From the NCBI GenBank assembly GCA_018402095.1, contig JAGYJO010000073.1:1-6848 (forward strand): DNA of 6,848 bases. Reading direction: 5' to 3'. Positions 1-5,594 of this stretch are shown piece after piece. Position numbers and translations under genes: made by a program. The notes beneath the pieces were generated by a model. That model saw only the letters and a list, made by a program, of their open reading frames with translations, was not told where the DNA came from and made no database searches. Numbering within the stretch: the first letter of the stretch is position 1; every line of letters begins with the position of its first letter. The stretch comes from a bacterium. Lineage in GTDB: Bacteria > Margulisbacteria > Marinamargulisbacteria > SXXA01.

Positions 1-333
1 GATAGCCGGAATAAGTTTTTCTAGTGGATAGCGAATGCCTTTGACTTGTAGTAGTTGACCTTCGTGGATGAGGTCTTGAGAAACGAACCGGCCATCTACC
101 GGGCTAATCATCCATGCGTTGCCTTGTGGTCGTAGCTCTTGTTTGAGTGCGCGTGTAAAAAGGTGATTGATGGATTTGTATTGAGATACCGGCTTTTCGG
201 CCTCTCTGAGGTTTATTTTTAATATTTTGGATATCTTACCTAGGATGCTGCTTCGTAATGGCTTTGGAAGCGGTATCCGGGTGATGGTCCATGTGATGGC
301 GCTAATCCAGTGGGCAATTCTGTAGTAAATCAT
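1..333 (-). CDS. psd: Phosphatidylserine decarboxylase, N-terminal part (cut by window edge)
   Basis: My own reading of the minus strand from an ATG at 333 gives 111 open codons running off the window at base 1. Psd is an inner-membrane enzyme that decarboxylates phosphatidylserine to phosphatidylethanolamine and uses a pyruvoyl group made by self-cleavage. Here the family's N-terminal pattern is clear: NLREAEKPVSQYKSINHLF (residues 41-59), the ALKQELRP segment (62-69), then SPVDGRF (77-83). Asp80 lines up with the Asp of the E. coli catalytic Asp-His-Ser triad. Next comes the QVKGIRYPLEKL segment (96-107), matching QAKGHNYSLEAL of E. coli. The pattern is the long E. coli type rather than the short alphaproteobacterial type. 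The self-cleavage LGST motif and the alpha chain lie outside the window. No Shine-Dalgarno precedes the start; a TATACT box lies 7 nt upstream. The ATG at 350 is out of frame, so 333 is the only sensible start. Confidence 0.88.
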   Translation of the reverse strand, partial: MIYYRIAHWISAITWTITRIPLPKPLRSSILGKISKILKINLREAEKPVSQYKSINHLFTRALKQELRPQGNAWMISPVDGRFVSQDLIHEGQLLQVKGIRYPLEKLIPAI

Positions 334-340
334 TTTCGGG

Positions 341-346
341 AGTATA
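341..346 (-). promoter_or_regulatory. Possible -10 box of psd
   Basis: On the minus strand TATACT lies 7 nt before the psd ATG, where no ribosome binding site is visible. The same hexamer stands 9 nt before the start of the TrpD2-like gene. If used, transcription would begin at or next to the start codon, giving a leaderless message. The weakness is the -35 region: with 16-18 nt spacing the candidates (GGCTGG, GGGCTG, TGGGCT) match TTGACA poorly. The psd gene could also be read from the upstream trpD operon. Confidence 0.3.
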
Positions 347-458
347 TCATTTTTTTCTGGCACCAGCCCACTCTGTTTTGATTAACCACTTTAATTTAAC
401 ATAAGATATATTATGCGACATAAAGAGGGGGCTTTTTTTTATGAGTATTGGTATGTGT

Positions 459-752
459 TTAGTTTTTTAGACGACCGTTGAGAAAAACGTTGATGCCGAT
501 AGACAAAAATTGTAGCGGCAAAATAACGGCATAAACGGCCAAAAAGAATCTGGCGAATACCAAGAGGCCTACATAGAAAAAAGTGACTATAAAGAGCTGT
601 TCTGGGCCCATTTGGCGAATCCAATGCATGAGCGTTGATAATTCAGGGTCTTGTGTCTGTGTTGTTTCTGATAATTCTTTGAGTCTTAGCAACAATGCCA
701 AATCAATGGCATATAAGCATAGTGACAATGTAAATAAGCTACTGAGCGACAT
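459..752 (-). CDS. Small hypothetical membrane protein, two membrane segments
   Basis: A 97-residue protein that I do not recognise. It begins with a hydrophobic stretch (SLSSLFTLSLCLYAIDLALLL, about residues 2-22). A polar, acidic linker rich in Glu, Thr and Gln follows (about 24-52). A long hydrophobic region, residues 53-90, could hold one long or two short helices, and a basic tail GRLKN ends the protein. The frame is open further upstream to 836, but that part lies wholly inside trpD and is not hydrophobic. The ATG at 752 gives a sensible N-terminus and a 14-nt overlap with the end of trpD, which suggests coupled translation in the same operon. No Shine-Dalgarno is visible. The membrane character is read directly from the sequence; no function can be given. 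Confidence 0.6.
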   Translation of the reverse strand: MSLSSLFTLSLCLYAIDLALLLRLKELSETTQTQDPELSTLMHWIRQMGPEQLFIVTFFYVGLLVFARFFLAVYAVILPLQFLSIGINVFLNGRLKN

Positions 753-1758
753 GTTTTTTTGCTTCTGCGATGTAACGTTGTAAAAAATCCCAAACTTGTC
801 CAGATTGCAGTGTCTCTTTGGCGAGTAGAATACCATCGTCTATGGTCTTAACTTTTTCGCTGGTGTAGAGCGCCGCGCCAGCATTTAATGCGATATAACG
901 AGCAATGGCTGTTTCTTTGCCGCTAAAGGCATCTTTTGTTTCTTTGAGGGTTTGTTGCATGTCGGACATTCGTAGGCTGTCTGGGGTGCAGGTGAAAATT
1001 TCTGAGGCTTGAAAGTCGATTGTTTGGCATTGTGTGTCCGTTATGTCCCAAAGTTGCGTGTGTCCAAACGGGGTTATCTCATCATAACCTGAATCACCCG
1101 CGACAATGAGTACATGTGTTTGTCCAAGTACTTTTGTCGCTGTTGCTAATTTGGGTCCTAAGGCATGGTCTGATATGCCAAGTACTTGTCGTTTTGCGCC
1201 TGCCGGATTGCAAAGTGGGCCGATGAGATTGAATATGCTGCGGCCCCCTACTTTCTGACGCGCTTCTGCGACAGATGCCATAACGGGATGATGCGCTCTA
1301 GCGTATAGGAAACATAGCTTGAATTTTTCGAAAAGCAGCTGCAGCTTTTCTGTGTCGGTTAGGATAGGAATGCCCAGGGCTTCGATGAAGTCAAAGCTGC
1401 CATTCGGCGAGCGAGATCCTCTGTTTCCGTGTTTTGCGACCCCGACCCCCAGGGATGCCAAGACAAATGCGGCTGCTGTTGAAACATTATACCGATGGGC
1501 TGGGCCGCCACCTGTTCCGCAAAGATCTATTGCTAGGGGTATTCCCTGGACGGGAATCATGTGTTTTTTGAGTGTTTGTGCAAACCCCACGATTTCGGAG
1601 ACGGATTCGCCTTTTTGGCGTAGTGCTTCTAGGAAGGTTGCTGTTTCGTCGGGTGTCCATTTGCCGCTAAATATCTCTGCAAGACATGTTTCGCTGTCTG
1701 TCTGGCTAAGGTCTTGATTGCTTGTGATTTGTTTTAGCGTGGTTTGGTAGAGGCTCAT
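739..1758 (-). CDS. trpD: Anthranilate phosphoribosyltransferase (TrpD), slightly atypical
   Basis: This cytoplasmic enzyme of tryptophan synthesis joins anthranilate to PRPP, giving phosphoribosyl-anthranilate. The length of 339 residues is normal for the family. The N-terminal helical domain (about 5-65) contains FLEALRQKGES, and the catalytic domain follows. Visible motifs are CGTGGG (80-85, PRPP loop), YNVSTAAAFVLASLG (90-104), KHGNR (109-113), NGSFDFIEALG (119-129), HHPVM (156-160), Arg167 in AEAR at the anthranilate site, GRSIFNLIGPLCNPA (172-186), Asp226-Glu227 (metal) and LNAGAALY (291-298). Two positions are unusual: the PRPP loop reads GTGGG where GTGGD is usual, and the first Ser of the usual SSxxGSAD reads Arg (RSPNGSFD). 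The start overlaps the preceding gene by 4 nt (ATGA). No trpE, trpG, trpC, trpB or trpA lies nearby, and no leader peptide or attenuator is visible. The family is certain; the exact substrate is inferred. Confidence 0.92.
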   Translation of the reverse strand: MSLYQTTLKQITSNQDLSQTDSETCLAEIFSGKWTPDETATFLEALRQKGESVSEIVGFAQTLKKHMIPVQGIPLAIDLCGTGGGPAHRYNVSTAAAFVLASLGVGVAKHGNRGSRSPNGSFDFIEALGIPILTDTEKLQLLFEKFKLCFLYARAHHPVMASVAEARQKVGGRSIFNLIGPLCNPAGAKRQVLGISDHALGPKLATATKVLGQTHVLIVAGDSGYDEITPFGHTQLWDITDTQCQTIDFQASEIFTCTPDSLRMSDMQQTLKETKDAFSGKETAIARYIALNAGAALYTSEKVKTIDDGILLAKETLQSGQVWDFLQRYIAEAKKHVAQ

Positions 1759-2399
1759 ACGGGTGGTGTTTGTTGTATTTGATCCAATTTGTTGATTTTC
1801 TTGCCTTTTACCACAACGTCATCTACGGCTTTTAGGAAATTAACAAAACTGACCAAATAGGTTTCGACGATGAGCGAAAATTCAGATTCGCTCATCGCTG
1901 CTTCTGAGGAGAGTCCATCTTCATCATCATCTTCGTCATCTCTATTGATACTGAGTTCTGCTAGAACTTCATTGAGGCGAGAGTAAATGACCAGAGACTC
2001 TTCTGTCGGTGTTGTGAGTGTCTGAATGTTTTCGACAACAACGGTGCGATGATAGACATTGGCCAGATAGGTCAAATCTTTGATTCTGTTTTTGAATTTA
2101 ATAAGTGCTTCTGCGTGAAGGTCGATAAACTCAACAAACTTTTCACCTTCATCAATAACGTATTCTATTTCCACCAAAATAGGGAAGTTTTCTAGGCTGC
2201 TATACCGTTTGTTAATGCGTTTAAATCCGTGAACCTGATCGTTGACGATAATCAATTCGGGACGCAATAAAGGGTGCTTTCCGCCATGACGTTCGATGAC
2301 ATGGTCGTTGGCGCCTTCGTTTTGATAGCGTTCGTGGAAGACCAGATAAAAATGTTTTCTCAATTGCTGCATAAGCAGGTCATACATCATGTCCCGCAT
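1755..2399 (-). CDS. Hypothetical protein with acidic run, coupled to trpD
   Basis: I do not recognise this 214-residue protein. It looks soluble: there is no signal peptide and no convincing membrane helix. The N-terminal half is basic and aromatic (KHFYLVFHERY at 15-25, FKRINKRYSSLENF at 59-72). The middle is amphipathic and probably helical (about 83-150). An acidic low-complexity run DDEDDDED (154-161) is followed by a second probable helical region (171-192) and a polar tail ending TPPV. The start at 2399 is supported by GAGGGG 11 nt upstream; ATGs at codons 4 and 5 are alternatives. Its stop overlaps the trpD start as ATGA, so it is the first gene of the trpD operon, and translation of the two is probably coupled. 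It diverges from the permease gene across 66 bp. Nothing in it resembles a known tryptophan enzyme. It could be a regulator, adaptor or unrelated lineage-specific protein; no function is claimed. Confidence 0.7.
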   Translation of the reverse strand: MRDMMYDLLMQQLRKHFYLVFHERYQNEGANDHVIERHGGKHPLLRPELIIVNDQVHGFKRINKRYSSLENFPILVEIEYVIDEGEKFVEFIDLHAEALIKFKNRIKDLTYLANVYHRTVVVENIQTLTTPTEESLVIYSRLNEVLAELSINRDDEDDDEDGLSSEAAMSESEFSLIVETYLVSFVNFLKAVDDVVVKGKKINKLDQIQQTPPV

Positions 2400-2410
2400 G
2401 ATAGATTAAT

Positions 2411-2416
2411 CCCCTC
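2411..2416 (-). promoter_or_regulatory. Shine-Dalgarno GAGGGG deciding the start of the 214-residue gene
   Basis: On the minus strand GAGGGG stands 11 nt before the ATG at 2399, a slightly long but workable distance. The ATGs at codons 4 and 5 have only GGGA directly against them, too close to serve as a ribosome site. This favours the first ATG. Confidence 0.5.
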
Positions 2417-2465
2417 TTGTGGTCCATGTGTTCGTTTTTTTGTTTTCAATGTTACTATGGGATCT

Positions 2466-3716
2466 ATGTTTATAAAGTCTGTCTTACGTTACCTTCTTCG
2501 CAATAGCCCTATCGGTTGGCGTGTTGTGGCTGTGTCTATGCTGATGATTTTGGGGTTTGGCCTGTTGTCAGGTTTGGCGTTTGGACTTGAGCATCGTATG
2601 CGTGCTCAGTTTGTTGGGGATGTCTTGGTTGTGGCGCAAGGGCAATTGCGTGAGGCGGTTCTTTTTCCTTCTATAGAGACGCCCTTGATGCGGATAGAAA
2701 ATCTTGAGCAGGTCATGACGTTGTTGGAAAACCAACCCTTTGTGCGGCATCAGTTGCCTGTTGCGAAGCAGGCTTTTATGCGGCGTTCAGAGGTGGGTGA
2801 TTTGCGGGAACAACCTGTGTTTGTGACGGATTTGGACGCTTATCGACGGTTGTTTCTAGATCCATTGGTGTTGCGGTCTGGTGAATTCATCACCTCTGAT
2901 AATCGAGGGGTCTTGTTGCCTGTTTCTTCGGATGTATTGCCGGTCTCTGCTTTGACATTTCTTGATGTTCGATCAAATCCTGTGGTGGTGCCTGTGGTCG
3001 GCTCTTTTGATTATTCTTCTTACAAAAAGCTTTGGGGAGATATGGCACTTTTAGATGTTGTATCTTACCGTGAACTGTTGGGTGAATCTGTTTATGATAA
3101 AGAGCTGGTGCATCATGGGCTTTTGGGAAATACAGAAGAGGCTGTTTGGTTAGGCGATGTTGTGCCGTCTGGGGATGTGACGGCGGTCATTTTCGATAAT
3201 TTTGTAAATCCTTATAATCAAATTCTTTTGAAACTAAACCCTAAGGTTTCTCTGGGTACAGCGAAAAAAAGGCTTAATTCTCAGTTTGAGGCCTTGGGCC
3301 TTTCTGTTGAAGCGATGACTTGGTGGGATGTGGTGGGACCTGTTTTTTTGGTTTCACCTATTTCGCGCTCGTTACTGGTTGTTTTTGGTGTGTTTTTTGT
3401 TTTTTTTGCTGTCAAAAATAGAGTCGATGATGCACTTCCTGCTGAACTGGTGATGCTGTTGCGTGATGAAAAAACCTTGGGCCGACGCATGTGGGATGCG
3501 GTGTGTTTTTCTTTGGTTTTTGGCTGTATAGGCGTGGTGTTCGGTCTTCTCACGCTTGCGGTTCTTCGAATGTTGGAACTGACTGCAAAGACGCCTACGG
3601 CAGAGCTTCTGTTTGGGGGGACCGCTTTTGCCCCGCAGGTTGGCGTTTTGGGTGTTTTGGGTACGGTTTTCTTATGCCTTTCTTGTGCTGTTTTGGCGAG
3701 CTTCAAAATACGTTAG
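2466..3716 (+). CDS. FtsX/LolC-like ABC transporter permease without adjacent ATPase
   Basis: The 416-residue product has the layout of MacB/LolC/FtsX-type permeases. A basic N-terminus (FIKSVLRYLLRN) leads into membrane segment 1 (about 17-40). A large extracytoplasmic domain (about 42-297) follows, then three C-terminal membrane segments (about 299-318, 343-365 and 389-413). The family works in pairs with an ATPase and uses its energy for lipoprotein release, export or control of cell-wall hydrolases, not for carrying solutes through a channel. The cytoplasmic loop between segments 2 and 3 (ELVMLLRDEKTLGRR) sits where related proteins have the conserved REIGxLRxxG-type coupling helix, but the match is poor. 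No ATPase gene is next to it. The frame is open back to 2274, but that part covers the oppositely oriented neighbour. I chose ATG 2466 because it gives the family-like MF start; ATG 2457 is possible. Neither has a good Shine-Dalgarno. The exact role is unknown. Confidence 0.75.
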   Translation: MFIKSVLRYLLRNSPIGWRVVAVSMLMILGFGLLSGLAFGLEHRMRAQFVGDVLVVAQGQLREAVLFPSIETPLMRIENLEQVMTLLENQPFVRHQLPVAKQAFMRRSEVGDLREQPVFVTDLDAYRRLFLDPLVLRSGEFITSDNRGVLLPVSSDVLPVSALTFLDVRSNPVVVPVVGSFDYSSYKKLWGDMALLDVVSYRELLGESVYDKELVHHGLLGNTEEAVWLGDVVPSGDVTAVIFDNFVNPYNQILLKLNPKVSLGTAKKRLNSQFEALGLSVEAMTWWDVVGPVFLVSPISRSLLVVFGVFFVFFAVKNRVDDALPAELVMLLRDEKTLGRRMWDAVCFSLVFGCIGVVFGLLTLAVLRMLELTAKTPTAELLFGGTAFAPQVGVLGVLGTVFLCLSCAVLASFKIR

Positions 3717-3806
3717 TACCTGGTTTCTTGTCCTTGAATTAGAGGGCTAGGATTCGTTGACTTATTTGGTTACACTCATATCACTTTGTTGGTTATATTG
3801 AAATTT

Positions 3807-3812
3807 AGGAGA
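3807..3812 (+). promoter_or_regulatory. Strong Shine-Dalgarno of the DoxX gene
   Basis: AGGAGA ends 6 nt before the ATG at 3819. It is the only near-consensus ribosome binding site at usual spacing in the window and fixes the start of the DoxX-family gene. Other starts here have a weak site, none, or rely on overlap with the gene before. Confidence 0.75.
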
Positions 3813-3818
3813 TAAAAG

Positions 3819-4226
3819 ATGAAGTATCTTCCACTTGCTGCGCGTGTTGTTCTTGGTTTGTTGTTTTTGGTATTTGGTTTGAATGGCTTTTTTAATTTTT
3901 TGCCTATGCCAAACACGATGCCTGAGCCTGCTATGGCCTTCGCTGGCGCATTGGCAAAAACGGGATATATGTTTCCTTTGATTAAAGGGACTGAGGTTTT
4001 GGCTGGTATTTTGCTTCTTGCTGGATGTGCTGTACCTGTTGCCTTGTTGATCTTGGCGCCTATTGTTCTAAATATTGTTTTGTTTCATCTCTTCCTTGCA
4101 CCAGAAGGTATGGGGATGTTGGTGGTCATTGTTGTTTTGTTTTTCTACTTGGTTTCTAGATATTGTGACCTGTACAAACCTTTGTTTTGTGCGAAGTCTT
4201 GTGAGAAATCTTCCGATAAGGCCTAG
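3819..4226 (+). CDS. DoxX family integral membrane protein
   Basis: A 135-residue, very hydrophobic protein with four membrane segments at about 9-29, 49-69, 73-95 and 98-118. The sequence carries the family's features: RVVLGLLFLVFGLNGFFNFLP at the N-terminus (9-29), a GY-F-P-L-K-TEVLAG-LLL stretch opening the second segment (49-67), and LAPIVLNIVLFHLFLAP in the third (79-95). A lysine- and serine-rich cytoplasmic tail ends the protein. DoxX-type proteins are small inner-membrane proteins; relatives have been linked to terminal quinol oxidase subunits and redox or sulfur-stress functions, but most, including this subgroup, have no proven role. The start is fixed by AGGAGA 6 nt upstream. It lies 102 bp after the permease gene, with no terminator visible between them, so it may have its own promoter or be read through. 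A hairpin follows 6 bp after its stop. Confidence 0.85.
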   Translation: MKYLPLAARVVLGLLFLVFGLNGFFNFLPMPNTMPEPAMAFAGALAKTGYMFPLIKGTEVLAGILLLAGCAVPVALLILAPIVLNIVLFHLFLAPEGMGMLVVIVVLFFYLVSRYCDLYKPLFCAKSCEKSSDKA

Positions 4227-4232
4227 GCGGAC

Positions 4233-4258
4233 TTGGGGCGCGATTTATCGCGCCCCAA
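4233..4258 (+). terminator. Perfect GC-rich hairpin after the DoxX gene, probable terminator
   Basis: TTGGGGCGCGAT (4233-4244) pairs without mismatch with ATCGCGCCCCAA (4247-4258); if the AT pairs next to the 2-nt loop open, the core is a 10-bp stem with a 6-nt loop. It begins 6 bp after the DoxX stop codon and just before the next promoter, as expected for a transcription terminator. The expected T-tract is missing on both strands (CATTGTGACG follows), so termination may be inefficient, or the structure may instead protect the mRNA 3' end. Confidence 0.55.
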
Positions 4259-4270
4259 CATTGTGACGCT

Positions 4271-4298
4271 TTGAATCCCCTCTTTCCTCCTGTATACT
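4271..4298 (+). promoter_or_regulatory. Sigma70-type promoter of the TrpD2-like/U32 operon
   Basis: TTGAAT (4271-4276) and TATACT (4293-4298) are separated by 16 bp, and TG directly precedes the -10 box. It lies just after the hairpin and right before the gene. Transcription should start about 6-8 nt after the -10 box, near 4304-4306, while the ATG is at 4308. The region between has no Shine-Dalgarno (GCTCACCCC), so the message is predicted to be leaderless or nearly so. It is the best promoter I can see in the window. Confidence 0.6.
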
Positions 4299-4307
4299 GC
4301 TCACCCC

Positions 4308-5594
4308 ATGCTTACCAGACATCCAGATCAAGAATCCCTTGTGTTATTGCTGAAAAAAAAAGGCACGGGCGAAACCATGGGGAAACATCTTTCTTCTGAA
4401 GAATTGACGCATTTAGCTCAATTGCTTCTTTCAGAAAACGCACGACTAACCACCAAAGCAACGATCTGGACCGCCATTACAATGCTGACGAAAACCGATG
4501 ATGAGCAATCATGGTTTGATTTATTTCCACGCACAACACTCCCCCCTGAATTGCATTTTTTTTGGGACACGCCAGCAACCTCTTTTCAGTCACTTTGTCG
4601 GCAATTGGTTGCGGGCGAGCATCTGGATAGAGCTGCGGCGAAGCAATTGGCACTGTCTATCCTAGATCCTTCGTTGCCTGATCACGAAAAAGCTATTTGT
4701 CTGGAAGCGTTGCGTCTCAAAAGAGAAACGCTTGATGAGAACCTGGGCTTTTTTGAAGGACTTTGGACGGCAGCCCATCATGTGACTGCTGATATTCCCG
4801 TTCTAATTGATTTGTCGCTGTCTTATGATGGCTTTTCTCGAACACCGTTGTTGGTGCCGTTTTGTGCGCCCTTGTTGGCTTCTGTTGGGTATCCCACGCT
4901 TGTGCATGGGACAGAGGATTTGGGTCCAAAGTATGGTCTATCACCGGCGGCTATTTTGAAGATGGCGGGAAAACGAAGCCAGTCTTTATCTGAGGCTGTC
5001 ACGGCGTTGGAAACACCAACTATTGGTTGGGGGTATGTGGACCAATCATCGTCCAATCCAGCGCTGCATGCGATCAAGTCTATGCGAAATGACATGGTGA
5101 AACGGCCCCTCTTGGCAACTCTCGAAAAATTATTACAACCTATTCGTGCTACTGAAAAGACTTACTTGGTAACTGGGTATACACACCCCCCCTACCGGCC
5201 GCTTCTTGCGACACTTTGTGACCATGTGGTGCCTGTTTCTGGTGCGCTCATTATGCGGGGTGTGGAGGGATCTATACAGCCTCCGATGGATAGGCGGTTT
5301 CCTGTGACGCAATGGTCCCCAAGTGTCTCTGAAGATGCTTTTTTTCGGGCGGCGGACCTGGGTTTGGTTGAGCGCGGCTTACCTGAAGACATGCCTTTGG
5401 ATGCCAAAAGTGTGGTTAATCTTGGGGTCGATGCGTTGTGTGGGAAGCCTGGGTTTGTCTATGATAACTTAGTGCTCATGGGCGTCACTGTTTTGACTGG
5501 CTTGGGACTGATGACCTCATCCACGGCGTTGACTGCTTTGGAAACGGCATTGCGAGAAGGGCATGCATTGGCCCATTGGACATATAACAAATGA
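4308..5594 (+). CDS. TrpD2/YbiB-like glycosyltransferase-3 family protein with duplicated N-terminal domain
   Basis: This 428-residue protein has the fold of the TrpD/thymidine phosphorylase family but not the enzyme motifs. Residues 97-150 are the family's helical domain (LVAGEHLD ... LEALRLKRETLDENLGFFEGL). The following domain shows the TrpD2 pattern known from E. coli YbiB: PVLIDLSLSYDG (164-175) replaces the PRPP loop, PTLVHGTED (196-204) replaces KHGN, and ALIMRGVEGSIQPP (313-326) matches ALLMHGTEGEV. YbiB binds nucleic acids and lacks transferase activity. About 90 extra residues precede this core, and residues 25-70 align without gaps to 103-148 (13 of 46 identical), so the helical domain seems duplicated. 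A run of nine A bases encodes Lys16-18. The start at 4308 follows a promoter directly; Met24 (4377) is an alternative. The gene overlaps the U32 gene by 4 nt. A role in nucleic-acid binding is inferred from the family. Confidence 0.82.
   Translation: MLTRHPDQESLVLLLKKKGTGETMGKHLSSEELTHLAQLLLSENARLTTKATIWTAITMLTKTDDEQSWFDLFPRTTLPPELHFFWDTPATSFQSLCRQLVAGEHLDRAAAKQLALSILDPSLPDHEKAICLEALRLKRETLDENLGFFEGLWTAAHHVTADIPVLIDLSLSYDGFSRTPLLVPFCAPLLASVGYPTLVHGTEDLGPKYGLSPAAILKMAGKRSQSLSEAVTALETPTIGWGYVDQSSSNPALHAIKSMRNDMVKRPLLATLEKLLQPIRATEKTYLVTGYTHPPYRPLLATLCDHVVPVSGALIMRGVEGSIQPPMDRRFPVTQWSPSVSEDAFFRAADLGLVERGLPEDMPLDAKSVVNLGVDALCGKPGFVYDNLVLMGVTVLTGLGLMTSSTALTALETALREGHALAHWTYNK

Noticed and set aside
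422..441. AAAGAGGGGGCTTTTTTTT as a terminator between the small membrane protein and psd
   Set aside because: Only a 4-bp stem can form, and the T-run is on the plus strand while the genes are on the minus strand.
753..836. Upstream extension of the small membrane protein inside trpD
   Set aside because: It would overlap trpD by nearly 100 nt, is polar, and the ATG at 752 gives a natural membrane-protein N-terminus.
2274..2465. N-terminal extension of the permease frame upstream of 2457
   Set aside because: It lies over the start of the oppositely oriented 214-residue gene, has no ribosome site, and the family start fits 2457 or 2466.
2400..2465. Divergent promoter pair or operator between the 214-residue gene and the permease gene
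   Set aside because: A promoter region is expected here, but I find no convincing -35/-10 pair on either strand and no palindrome; only a weak TACTAT before ATG 2466.
1755..2465. Tryptophan leader peptide or attenuator ahead of the trpD operon
   Set aside because: No short frame with tandem Trp codons and no competing hairpins are visible upstream.
3281..3706. Minus-strand open frame of 141 codons opposite the permease gene
   Set aside because: Its product is Lys/Thr/Pro/Ser-rich in the way expected of the reverse of T-rich membrane-protein codons; no ribosome site, and the plus-strand frame has clear membrane topology.
3757..3800. Promoter for the DoxX gene starting with TTGACT at 3757
   Set aside because: At 16-18 bp spacing the -10 candidate is poor (ATCACT), and TATATT at 3794 has no fitting -35; not strong enough to call.
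4290..4307. LexA-like half site CTGTATAC at the TrpD2-like promoter, of interest because E. coli ybiB is SOS-regulated
   Set aside because: Only the left half matches; the expected CAG ten bases further reads ACC, and the bases are explained by the -10 box.
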